From DATAES01 sp036493595 (GTDB lineage Bacteria; Actinomycetota; Acidimicrobiia; Acidimicrobiales; JACDCH01), in NCBI GenBank assembly GCA_036493595.1, contig DASXPN010000060.1, positions 1-26,804 on the forward strand: a stretch of DNA of 26,804 nt. Direction: 5' to 3'. The notes under the pieces were generated by a model. It worked only from the letters and a program-made list of their open reading frames with translations. It did no database searches and was not told the origin of the DNA. The stretch's first letter is position 1. The number at the start of each line of letters is the position of its first letter. Below, piece by piece: positions 7,471 to 13,519 of this stretch. Made by a program: the position numbers and the translations under genes.

Positions 7471-8057
7471 TGGACACCGAGTTGCTCTGGTACACCGCGC
7501 GCGCGAGCGGGATTGTCGCGTGGGCGCTCGTGAGCGCGTCGGTGTTGTGGGGTCTCGCCCTGTCGACCCGCGCGCTCGGTGCGAAGCCGCGACCCGCGTG
7601 GCTACTCGACCTGCATCGCTTCCTCGGCGGGCTCGCGCTCGTGTTCACCGGCGTCCACGTCCTCGCCATCCTCAGTGACACCTACGTCCACTTCGGACTC
7701 GTCGACGTGCTCGTCCCCTTCGCGTCGACGTGGAACCCGACCGCCGTCGCGTTCGGAGTCGTGTCGCTCTATCTGCTCGTCGCCATCGAGGTGACCTCGT
7801 TGCTGAGGCGCCGGCTACCGAAGCGCGTGTGGCGTCGAGTCCACTTCGCCAGCTTCCCGCTCTTCCTGCTGACGACCGTCCACCTGTTGCTTGCCGGGAC
7901 CGACAGCACCAACCCGGTCCTGTATCTCAGTGTGATCGGTGTGGTCGCCGCCGTCTGCGCCTTCACCGCGCTCCGAGTACTCGAGGCCAATCAGCGGAAG
8001 ACGCCGGTGTGGCCGAGCGAGAAGCGGCCCGGTTGGGGATACACGCACAGCCCGTGA
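7470..8057 (+). CDS. Ferric-reductase-like transmembrane (haem b) protein
   Basis: This 195-aa protein has five to six hydrophobic helices and two helix pairs carrying spaced histidines: H49 and H63 (L-H-R-F...G-V-H) and H125 and H138 (R-V-H-F...T-V-H). That pattern suits bis-His ligation of two stacked haems b, as in the ferric reductase/MsrQ/NOX membrane domain. No FAD or NAD(P)H domain follows, so electrons must come from a separate partner. The GTG start overlaps the preceding stop by one base (TAGTG). The last 67 nt overlap, on the opposite strand, the end of the beta-propeller lipoprotein gene. Probable role: moving electrons across the membrane to an extracytoplasmic acceptor; the substrate is unknown. 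Confidence 0.8.
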   Translation: MDTELLWYTARASGIVAWALVSASVLWGLALSTRALGAKPRPAWLLDLHRFLGGLALVFTGVHVLAILSDTYVHFGLVDVLVPFASTWNPTAVAFGVVSLYLLVAIEVTSLLRRRLPKRVWRRVHFASFPLFLLTTVHLLLAGTDSTNPVLYLSVIGVVAAVCAFTALRVLEANQRKTPVWPSEKRPGWGYTHSP

Positions 8058-9199
8058 GGCCCGGCGCCGACGGGGATCCGGGCTCGAAGCTCACCCGTAG
8101 TCGTGTCGATGGCGTACACCTCGCTGTTCGAGCGGCCGCTCAACCACAGCGTCGTGCCGTCGGCAGACACGCCGCCCATGTCCGGGCTGCCGCCCCCCGG
8201 GATGTGCCACGTCGTTCGTACCGAGCGGGTCGCGAGATCCACGACCGACACCGACCCTTCGCCTCGATTCGAGACGTAGAGGTCCTTCGAGTCCCGACTG
8301 ACGTAGATGCCGTGCGCACCGAGACCGGTCGGCAAGAAGCCGAGCACCGAAAGGTTGTCACCGTCGATCTCCCACACCCCGTTGCCGACCATGTCCGCCA
8401 CATAGAAGACAGTGCCGTCGGGCGACAGCTTCACGTCCTGCGGCTTGGACGCCTGAAGCAGAGGTAAGGAGCCGAGGAACGTCGGGCCGTCAGGGCCGAG
8501 TGCAATCTTGATGAGCTCGCCGCTGAACTCGCAGCTGGCGATCAGGTACGAGCCGTCGACGGCGAAATCCATGTGGTCGACGCCTGCGCACGGCACGGGC
8601 AGCGACTTGATCAGCTGAAACGTGTGCGGATCACGGAAGTCGAGGCGGGCGAGCCGCTCGGCGACGACGACGGCGAACCGACCGTCGGGCGTGAAGTACA
8701 GGTTGTATGGATCGTCGACGGGGATCGGCGGCCCTGGTTGCCCGGTGGCCGGGTCGATCGGCGTCAGCGAGTTGCCTTGGTCGGCGGCGACGTAAAGGGT
8801 CTTCAAGTCGTACGACGGCACGACGTGTTGCGGCTCCTGGCCGACGTCGAAGTGGTTGACGATCTGCATGGTCGAGGGATCGATCACGTCCACGGTGTTG
8901 CTCTCGGAGTTCGGCACGTAGATCAGCGACGGGAACGACGCGACGACAGGGCTGAGTTGGTTCGGCCGGTCGGCCGCGTAGATGTCGACTGGCGGTGCAG
9001 CGGTGACCGCGGGGGCTGGCGTGGTCGGCGGCGCGGGCGGCGGCAGCTCACTCGAGGCGACCGAACCGCCGTGATCGTGACCCGTGGCCGAGTCCGCGCC
9101 GGTGGCCGAAGGTCTGCTGTCCCCGCTGCAGGCGTCGAAGAGGACGAGCAGCAGCACGATGACGACGGCCATCGGCGCGGACATCCGACGGCGTCGCAC
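7991..9199 (-). CDS. YVTN-type beta-propeller lipoprotein
   Basis: This protein is 402 aa from the GTG at 9199; ATG 9184 is an alternative, and the frame is open back to 9292. A basic start (R-R-R-R) and hydrophobic segment end in V-L-F-D-A-C, a plausible though imperfect lipobox, so it is probably a lipoprotein. A His/Gly patch (G-H-D-H-G-G) and a Pro/Ala linker follow. The rest is a repeated propeller: S-N-T-V-D-V-I-D-P, L-S-P-D-G-T-V-F-Y-V-A-D, L-Y-V-S-N-R-G-E-G-S-V-S-V-V-D and similar blades. The end, G-P-H-G-L-C-V-Y-P-Q-P-G-R, looks family-like, which supports coding right through the 67-nt antisense overlap. Divergent from tetR with the shared operator between them, it is a likely TetR target. 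Such propellers scaffold or accompany periplasmic redox and metal proteins; the function here is unknown. Confidence 0.8.
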   Translation of the reverse strand: MRRRRMSAPMAVVIVLLLVLFDACSGDSRPSATGADSATGHDHGGSVASSELPPPAPPTTPAPAVTAAPPVDIYAADRPNQLSPVVASFPSLIYVPNSESNTVDVIDPSTMQIVNHFDVGQEPQHVVPSYDLKTLYVAADQGNSLTPIDPATGQPGPPIPVDDPYNLYFTPDGRFAVVVAERLARLDFRDPHTFQLIKSLPVPCAGVDHMDFAVDGSYLIASCEFSGELIKIALGPDGPTFLGSLPLLQASKPQDVKLSPDGTVFYVADMVGNGVWEIDGDNLSVLGFLPTGLGAHGIYVSRDSKDLYVSNRGEGSVSVVDLATRSVRTTWHIPGGGSPDMGGVSADGTTLWLSGRSNSEVYAIDTTTGELRARIPVGAGPHGLCVYPQPGRFSLGHTGVFR

Positions 9200-9254
9200 G
9201 CGGCTGAGCGTAGGCGGCGGCGTCGTCCCCCCAATCCGGTAGTAATCGTCCCTA

Positions 9255-9290
9255 TTGACCGTTACCGACCGTAACGTTACTCTTGGTAAC
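9255..9290. promoter_or_regulatory. tetR promoter with tandem palindromic operator
   Basis: Two inverted repeats of the form GTTAC-N5-GTAAC lie directly end to end (9261-9275 and 9276-9290), and their junction, GTAACGTTAC, is itself a perfect palindrome. They overlap a plus-strand promoter: -35 TTGACC (9255-9260), a 17-nt gap and a -10 TACTCT of the actinobacterial TANNNT kind (9278-9283). The tetR ATG at 9292 follows at once, so the transcript is probably leaderless. Position between divergent tetR and propeller genes suggests autoregulation and control of both directions. Confidence 0.7.
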
Positions 9291-9291
9291 A

Positions 9292-9999
9292 ATGTCTACT
9301 CATCGCCAGCGGGAGCGAGCGCCGCGATCGGAGCGGAACCATGAACCGGACCGCCTGCAACGCCGTGCCGCTCGACGCGAGGAGCTGATCGCCGCCGCGC
9401 TCCGAGCGATCCGCCGCGATGGTCCGGGCGTCAGCATGGAGGCCATCGCCGCCGAAGCGGGCTGCTCGAAGCCGATCGTGTACCGGCACTTCGGTGATCG
9501 AGAAGGGCTCACGGAGGCGCTCGGCGATCTGTTCGCCGGCGAGTTGGTCAACGCGCTCGATCGTGCGCTCACCCAAGACCTGCCACCCGAGGAGCTGTTG
9601 CACGCCACGATCGACACCTACCTCGAATTCGTCGAGCGTGACCCCAATCTCTACCGATTTCTGATCGGCCGGCTGGCCGACCCGAAGAGCACGGTGGAGA
9701 CCCACGGCCTCGTCGCTCGCGTCGCGCAGCGGGTCGCAGTCGTGCTCGGTGAGCAGATGCGCGCACTCGGCCTCGACTCCGGGCCCGCAGAACCATGGGC
9801 ATTCGGAATCGTGGGCATGGTCCACCTCGCGGGTGACTGGTGGCTCGATCGCCGCACGATGACGCGCGAGCGACTCGTGACGTACCTCACGACGCTCCTG
9901 TGGGGCGGGCTCGGCACGGCCGCGGCGGCGACCACTGCGGCGGAGGCGACGACGATCACCGCGGAGGCGACCGCGCCATCCGGGAAGGACGCCTCGTGA
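9292..9999 (+). CDS. TetR-family transcriptional regulator
   Basis: This 235-aa protein starts at the ATG directly after the operator; an upstream in-frame TTG at 9283 lies within the operator and is unlikely. The N-terminal DNA-binding domain (about 28-80) has the TetR helix-turn-helix: I-A-A-E-A-G-C-S-K-P-I-V-Y-R-H-F-G-D-R-E-G-L. An all-helical ligand/dimer domain follows (D-P-N-L-Y-R-F-L...), ending in an Ala/Thr-rich tail. Its TGA overlaps the GTG of the downstream membrane protein (GTGA, 9996-9999), so the two are one operon. A regulator coupled to a transporter or sensor-like membrane protein is a common TetR arrangement. The inducer cannot be read from the sequence. Confidence 0.92.
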   Translation: MSTHRQRERAPRSERNHEPDRLQRRAARREELIAAALRAIRRDGPGVSMEAIAAEAGCSKPIVYRHFGDREGLTEALGDLFAGELVNALDRALTQDLPPEELLHATIDTYLEFVERDPNLYRFLIGRLADPKSTVETHGLVARVAQRVAVVLGEQMRALGLDSGPAEPWAFGIVGMVHLAGDWWLDRRTMTRERLVTYLTTLLWGGLGTAAAATTAAEATTITAEATAPSGKDAS

Positions 10000-11876
10000 T
10001 ACTCGCCGCGCATCCAGGGCAGGCACTCGAGCGGTGGGACCTGCTGGTCGCGTTGCTCGTCGGCTTCGTCGCCGTCGTGGCCGCGCTCGCCGTGGTCGGT
10101 CGTCGCCGTCGCGGAGCATCGGGCGAGGACTGGTTCCTCACGATCCCGAACGAGCTCGAGCACGTCACCGGCGTACCGGGTTGGGCCGCGGGCATGATCG
10201 GCACCGCCGCGTTCGGACTGCTGGTCGCCGGTGTCGGCTTCTACAACGACGTCGCGTGGCACGTCGGGCGAGGCCGCGACAAGAACCTGTTCACCGCACC
10301 GCACACGATGATCATCGTCGGCCTCGGTTTCATCGCGATCGCGGCCGGCATCGGCGTGTTGTTCGCCACCGTGCAACGCGTCGACACGACCCTGCGGTGG
10401 AAGGCATTACGCATCCCGTACTCCGCGGTGCCGCTCGGTGCGCTCGGGCTCTGCGCGCTCGCAGGGTTCCCGCTCGACGATCTGTGGCACGCGGCGTACG
10501 GCATCGACGTCACCATGTGGAGCCCCACCCACATGCTGATGATCTGCGGTGCGTCGTTCAGCCTGATCGCCGCGTGGCTCGCGCTCGCCGAGGCCGGCGT
10601 CGCGGTGCGGACCTCGATCTGGACGCGCGCACTGCACTTCCTCGCCGCCTGGTTCGTGCTGGCCGGACTGACCGCCCCACTCGGCGAGTTCCGCTACGGG
10701 GTCCCCCAGTTCCAGCAGCTGTACCACCCGGTCCTGCTGATGCTGGCCGCCGCGTTCGCCTTCGTGCCGACGCGGGTGATCCTCGGACGCGGGTGGACGA
10801 TCGTGCTCGCGCTGGCCACGTTCCTTCCCGACAGCATCGGTCACATCATGGGATCGTCCGGCGACTTCGTCCCGACTCGCACGCCTGGTCTCTTCATCAC
10901 CTCTGCGATCGCGGTCGAGCTGGCCGCCGTCATCGTCGGCACCGAACGGCGACTGCGGTTCGCCCTCGTGTCAGGCGTCGGGGTCGCGACCATCGGGCTC
11001 GCCGGCGAATGGCTGTGGAACCGCGGCGCCATCCAGCCGTGGAACGGAACGCTGATGCCGAGCGCGTTCGTCGTCGGCGGAATCGTCGCGCTCGGTGCCG
11101 CGGTGCTGGGTGCCGCGTACGGCGGCGCCATCATGCGCCAGCCGGGCCGACTCCCCCTCACCGCGGTCGTCATCGCCGCGGTCGTCATCGTCATCGGGCT
11201 GCTCCTGCCCCTCCCCCGCCGGGTCGGCAACGTCACCGCGACGATGGACATCGTGCGCACCGGTGACACCGTCGACCTCACCGTCCGGCTCGATCCACCG
11301 GACGCCGCACAGAACGCTCGCTGGTTCCAGGCGGTGGCGTGGCAGGGCGGCGGCTTGCGAGTGGTCGGTCTGCATGCGGTCGCGCCGGGGACATATGTGA
11401 CCGATGCGCCCGTACCGGTCGGAGGTCGCTGGAAGACCTTGTTGCGCCTGCATCGAGGCGACGAGCTCATGGCCGCGCCGATCTTTCTTCCCGCCGATCC
11501 CGACATCGGCGCCGCTGAGATTCCCGCCGTCTCGAGGACGATCGCATTCGGAAGCGAGCAGCAATACCTCATGCGAGAGGTGAAACCGGGACCGGCGACG
11601 GTCGCCATCCTCGCCTACGTCGCGATCGGCGCCGTCAGCATCCTGTGGGCGGCGACGTTCGTGCTGGCGTGCACCAGGATCCCGAGGCAGGCGCCGCTGG
11701 TCAGCTCAACGCATCGCCAACGTCGCCACCGCCCAGAGGACGGCGACGCCACCGAGAATCGCCATCCCGACAGTGCGGCCGACGGGCGCTCTGGTGAGCT
11801 CGCCGTCGCGGGGGCGGTCGGGAGGGCGAATCAGCGCGAACACGTTGCCGACCACAAGGGCACCGCCGAGGGCTAG
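9996..11876 (+). CDS. Multi-pass membrane protein with repeated D..WH...G.D....[ST]..H motif and extracytoplasmic beta domain
   Basis: This 626-aa protein starts at the GTG overlapping the tetR stop, with AAGGAC upstream as ribosome site; the open frame extends back to 9840 but lies inside tetR. About 11-12 helices occupy residues 14-405. The motif D-x2-W-H-x3-G-x-D-x4-[ST]-x2-H occurs twice without gaps, D85-H103 and D161-H179, each followed by a helix. A degenerate equal-length copy starts at D279 (D-x2-G-H283). This implies internal duplication and clustered His/Asp ligands for metal or haem at the membrane face. Residues about 410-525 form a predicted extracytoplasmic beta domain (compare FixH/CopC-like folds, uncertain), then a last helix (about 534-560). 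The final 65 or so residues are polar and antisense to the next gene, so they may be poorly conserved. Function unknown; not confidently assignable to a named family. Confidence 0.75.
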   Translation: MILAAHPGQALERWDLLVALLVGFVAVVAALAVVGRRRRGASGEDWFLTIPNELEHVTGVPGWAAGMIGTAAFGLLVAGVGFYNDVAWHVGRGRDKNLFTAPHTMIIVGLGFIAIAAGIGVLFATVQRVDTTLRWKALRIPYSAVPLGALGLCALAGFPLDDLWHAAYGIDVTMWSPTHMLMICGASFSLIAAWLALAEAGVAVRTSIWTRALHFLAAWFVLAGLTAPLGEFRYGVPQFQQLYHPVLLMLAAAFAFVPTRVILGRGWTIVLALATFLPDSIGHIMGSSGDFVPTRTPGLFITSAIAVELAAVIVGTERRLRFALVSGVGVATIGLAGEWLWNRGAIQPWNGTLMPSAFVVGGIVALGAAVLGAAYGGAIMRQPGRLPLTAVVIAAVVIVIGLLLPLPRRVGNVTATMDIVRTGDTVDLTVRLDPPDAAQNARWFQAVAWQGGGLRVVGLHAVAPGTYVTDAPVPVGGRWKTLLRLHRGDELMAAPIFLPADPDIGAAEIPAVSRTIAFGSEQQYLMREVKPGPATVAILAYVAIGAVSILWAATFVLACTRIPRQAPLVSSTHRQRRHRPEDGDATENRHPDSAADGRSGELAVAGAVGRANQREHVADHKGTAEG

Positions 11877-11915
11877 GACCAGGTAAAGCAGCAGGTCGGG
11901 ACCACCGAACAACAT
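11706..11915 (-). CDS. Small two-helix membrane protein
   Basis: This 69-aa protein reads from the ATG at 11915; the frame is open further upstream but that part lacks membrane or conserved character. It has two hydrophobic helices (about 8-26 and 47-66) separated by a charged loop R-P-P-D-R-P-R-D-G-E-L-T-R. The even hydrophobic pattern and the helix-loop-helix layout look like a real protein, but no Shine-Dalgarno sequence precedes it. It overlaps the convergent membrane gene's 3' end by 171 nt. Either both are real or the last part of the plus-strand frame is a run-on tail. Function unknown. Confidence 0.5.
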   Translation of the reverse strand: MLFGGPDLLLYLVLALGGALVVGNVFALIRPPDRPRDGELTRAPVGRTVGMAILGGVAVLWAVATLAMR

Positions 11916-12066
11916 CGGAGCGAGATTACGTGGGTCCGGCCACGAACACGCAGCGCGGTGACTTTCTGCGTGTGTCGCGTCACTTTCCGCAACTTTTCTC
12001 GGGAAACTGCTCAAGCCGCAACGGCGGTACGACGAAAGAACTCTTGCCTGATGGTCATCGCCCCCA

Positions 12067-12171
12067 TCAGGTACCAACCGGGTTCAGGGGCGGGGGTTGC
12101 AACTCCCTCCAAAACGCATCGCTGACCAGCCCTTCCAGGGTGCTGGCGCCTTTCGTGGCCTCCGTCCCCAC
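12067..12171 (-). other. Possible 34-codon small ORF
   Basis: From a GTG at 12171 the minus strand reads M-G-T-E-A-T-K-G-A-S-T-L-E-G-L-V-S-D and then A-F-W-R-E-L-Q-P-P-P before a TGA. The start is helical-looking and protein-like, and it is in the same frame as the membrane-anchored gene ending at 12256, after that gene's stop. No ribosome site is visible. It may be a tiny gene, a remnant of a longer gene, or chance. Confidence 0.2.
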
Positions 12172-12190
12172 CCCGGTTACAAGTTCCAGT

Positions 12191-12227
12191 TGCCACCGCC
12201 CCCTCGCCAGGGGGCGGTGGCAGTTTT
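12191..12227. terminator. Perfect 14-bp hairpin terminator between convergent units
   Basis: The arm at 12191-12204 pairs without mismatch with 12209-12222 around the loop CGCC; 12 of 14 pairs are G-C. A GTTTT run follows on the plus strand (12223-12227). It lies 29 nt after the stop of the minus-strand membrane-anchored gene and about 315 nt after the plus-strand multi-pass gene. The T run favours plus-strand termination, but the stem could block both directions. Confidence 0.75.
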
Positions 12228-12255
12228 GGCGCCGGCTCCACGCCGCTGGCGACGG

Positions 12256-12972
12256 TCAGCCTCCGGGCGCGGGTCCGACCCCGACCACGGGCCCTCGATC
12301 GTCGGGCACCTGCAGGTCCGACGGCTGAACCGTGGTGACGATCTGGCGGGCGATGGTCTGGTCCACCGCCTCGGGCCGTCGAATCTCGGTAAGGGAAGGT
12401 GCGCCGCTGGCCCGGTCGAAGCAGAACAGCGCTTGATCGCCGTACGGCGGTGACGGCAGCGCGATCGAGAGGTCGAGCCGGAAGCAGTGCGAGGTACCGC
12501 TTCCGAAGCCGCCGACGAACCCGTTCCCGAAGTCGAGGACGGAGTACAGGGGCCGCGGGCCGGACACGTAGTCGGCCAGCCCCTGTATCTCGTCGTCGAC
12601 CTCGGATCCATAGTCCGGTGCCGGTGGGCCCGTCACGCAGGCACCGCTGCCGGACGGGACTGCCGCGCAGCCGACGATCTTGCCGTCGAGCCGTCCTGAC
12701 ACGGAGCCGAATCCGATCACCAGCCGGTTGTCGGGAGGATCCTGCACGGTCGTCGTTGTCGACTTCAGCTGATTGCCGTCGGGAAGGGTGCGCACGAAGT
12801 CCGAGTGGACGACGAAGGTCGCCAGCCGGCTCCGCTCCCACGCGGCGAGGAACTCCTTTGTGGCCGCGTCACCGCTGCGAGATGGCGGCGGGGTGCCGAC
12901 CACAAACGCCGCGACCATTGCGCCCACGAGAAAGACCAGCGCTACCACCACCGGCGCCCGACCGTCCTTCAC
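12256..12972 (-). CDS. Membrane-anchored hypothetical protein
   Basis: This protein is 238 aa from the GTG at 12972; an ATG at 12996 would add eight residues but shares bases with the start codon of the divergent VOC gene. One N-terminal helix (V-V-V-A-L-V-F-L-V-G-A-M-V-A-A-F-V-V) anchors or exports it. The rest is an extracytoplasmic domain with a helix about A-T-K-E-F-L-A-A-W-E-R-S followed by beta-rich sequence and four scattered Cys that could form disulfides. It ends in a Pro/Gly-rich tail. The early part (E-F-L-A-A-W-E-R-S..T-F-V-V-H) is reminiscent of LolA/LppX-like or DUF4878-like export proteins, but I cannot assign it. The perfect hairpin 29 nt downstream is probably its terminator. 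Confidence 0.65.
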   Translation of the reverse strand: MKDGRAPVVVALVFLVGAMVAAFVVGTPPPSRSGDAATKEFLAAWERSRLATFVVHSDFVRTLPDGNQLKSTTTTVQDPPDNRLVIGFGSVSGRLDGKIVGCAAVPSGSGACVTGPPAPDYGSEVDDEIQGLADYVSGPRPLYSVLDFGNGFVGGFGSGTSHCFRLDLSIALPSPPYGDQALFCFDRASGAPSLTEIRRPEAVDQTIARQIVTTVQPSDLQVPDDRGPVVGVGPAPGG

Positions 12973-12982
12973 GCTCGGAAAG

Positions 12983-12988
12983 TAGTGT
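12983..12988 (+). promoter_or_regulatory. Candidate -10 box for a leaderless VOC transcript
   Basis: TAGTGT, of the TANNNT type, ends 6 nt before the ATG at 12995, so transcription would start at or next to the start codon. No good -35 or Shine-Dalgarno sequence is visible. Confidence 0.35.
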
Positions 12989-12994
12989 GCGGCC

Positions 12995-13519
12995 ATGGCC
13001 TTTCATCACGTCGCTCTCGCTACACGCGATCTCGACGCCACCCATCGCTTCTACACGGAGGTCATGGGCTTCACTCTGGCGAAGGCGGTGGTCGCGCCGA
13101 CTCCGAATGGCGGATGGGCGCGACACGTCTTCTACGACACCGGCGGCGGCATGATCGCGTTCTGGGATCTGCACGATCCGAAGATGGTGGACTTCGATCC
13201 CGCCATCTCGACCGGCCTCGGTCTCGAACCGTGGGTGAACCACATCGCGTTTGCGGCGAGCGACCTCGACGACATCGAAGTTCGCAAGCAACGCTGGCTC
13301 GACACCGGCTACGACGTCGTCGAGATCGATCACGGGTTCTGCGTGTCTGTCTACGCCAACGATCCCAACGGCATTCTCGTGGAGTTCTGCACTGACACGC
13401 AGCCGTACACCGAAGCCGACCGGGCTGCGGCCGAGCGTGTGATCACCACTGTGGAGCCTGCGCTCGAGACGCCTCCCGACCCGAAGTTCTTCAAGGCCGC
13501 GGTCGCGACTCCGGCCTGA
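12995..13519 (+). CDS. VOC-family (glyoxalase/dioxygenase-fold) protein
   Basis: This 174-aa protein has one vicinal-oxygen-chelate module: F-H-H-V-A-L-A-T-R-D-L at the N-terminus, F-Y-x-E-V-M-G-F, then V-N-H-I-A-F-A in the second half and N-G-I-L-V-E-F-C. Predicted metal ligands are H5, H83 and E130, the standard positions in this superfamily. Members include glyoxalase I, methylmalonyl-CoA epimerase, extradiol dioxygenases and antibiotic-binding proteins; the substrate is not readable. The last 40 or so residues are an extension after the fold. The start codon lies in the palindrome GGCCATGGCC, which also holds a possible minus-strand ATG. The 3' end overlaps the convergent EEP gene by 29 nt. 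Confidence 0.88.
   Translation: MAFHHVALATRDLDATHRFYTEVMGFTLAKAVVAPTPNGGWARHVFYDTGGGMIAFWDLHDPKMVDFDPAISTGLGLEPWVNHIAFAASDLDDIEVRKQRWLDTGYDVVEIDHGFCVSVYANDPNGILVEFCTDTQPYTEADRAAAERVITTVEPALETPPDPKFFKAAVATPA

Larger units (their letters stand above)
11916..12255. other. 340-nt region without a clear gene, rich in inverted repeats
   Basis: No recognisable protein or known RNA family is seen. Several hairpins can be drawn: CCTGATGG/CCATCAGG at about 12047-12070, the near-palindrome GGGGGTTGCAACTCCC at about 12093-12108, and CCAGC/GCTGG around an inner CCT/AGG at about 12125-12145. The last is a perfect 14-bp hairpin (listed as a terminator). tmRNA, SRP RNA, RNase P RNA and common riboswitch core sequences were looked for by eye and not found. 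A 34-codon minus-strand frame is listed separately. Confidence 0.4.

Noticed and set aside
12011..12841. 276-codon minus-strand frame and a possible tmRNA tag at its end
   Set aside because: The end reads like a tag peptide ending T-A-V-A-A, but no tmRNA acceptor halves or conserved 5' sequence flank it; the upstream part is a shadow of the membrane-anchored gene.
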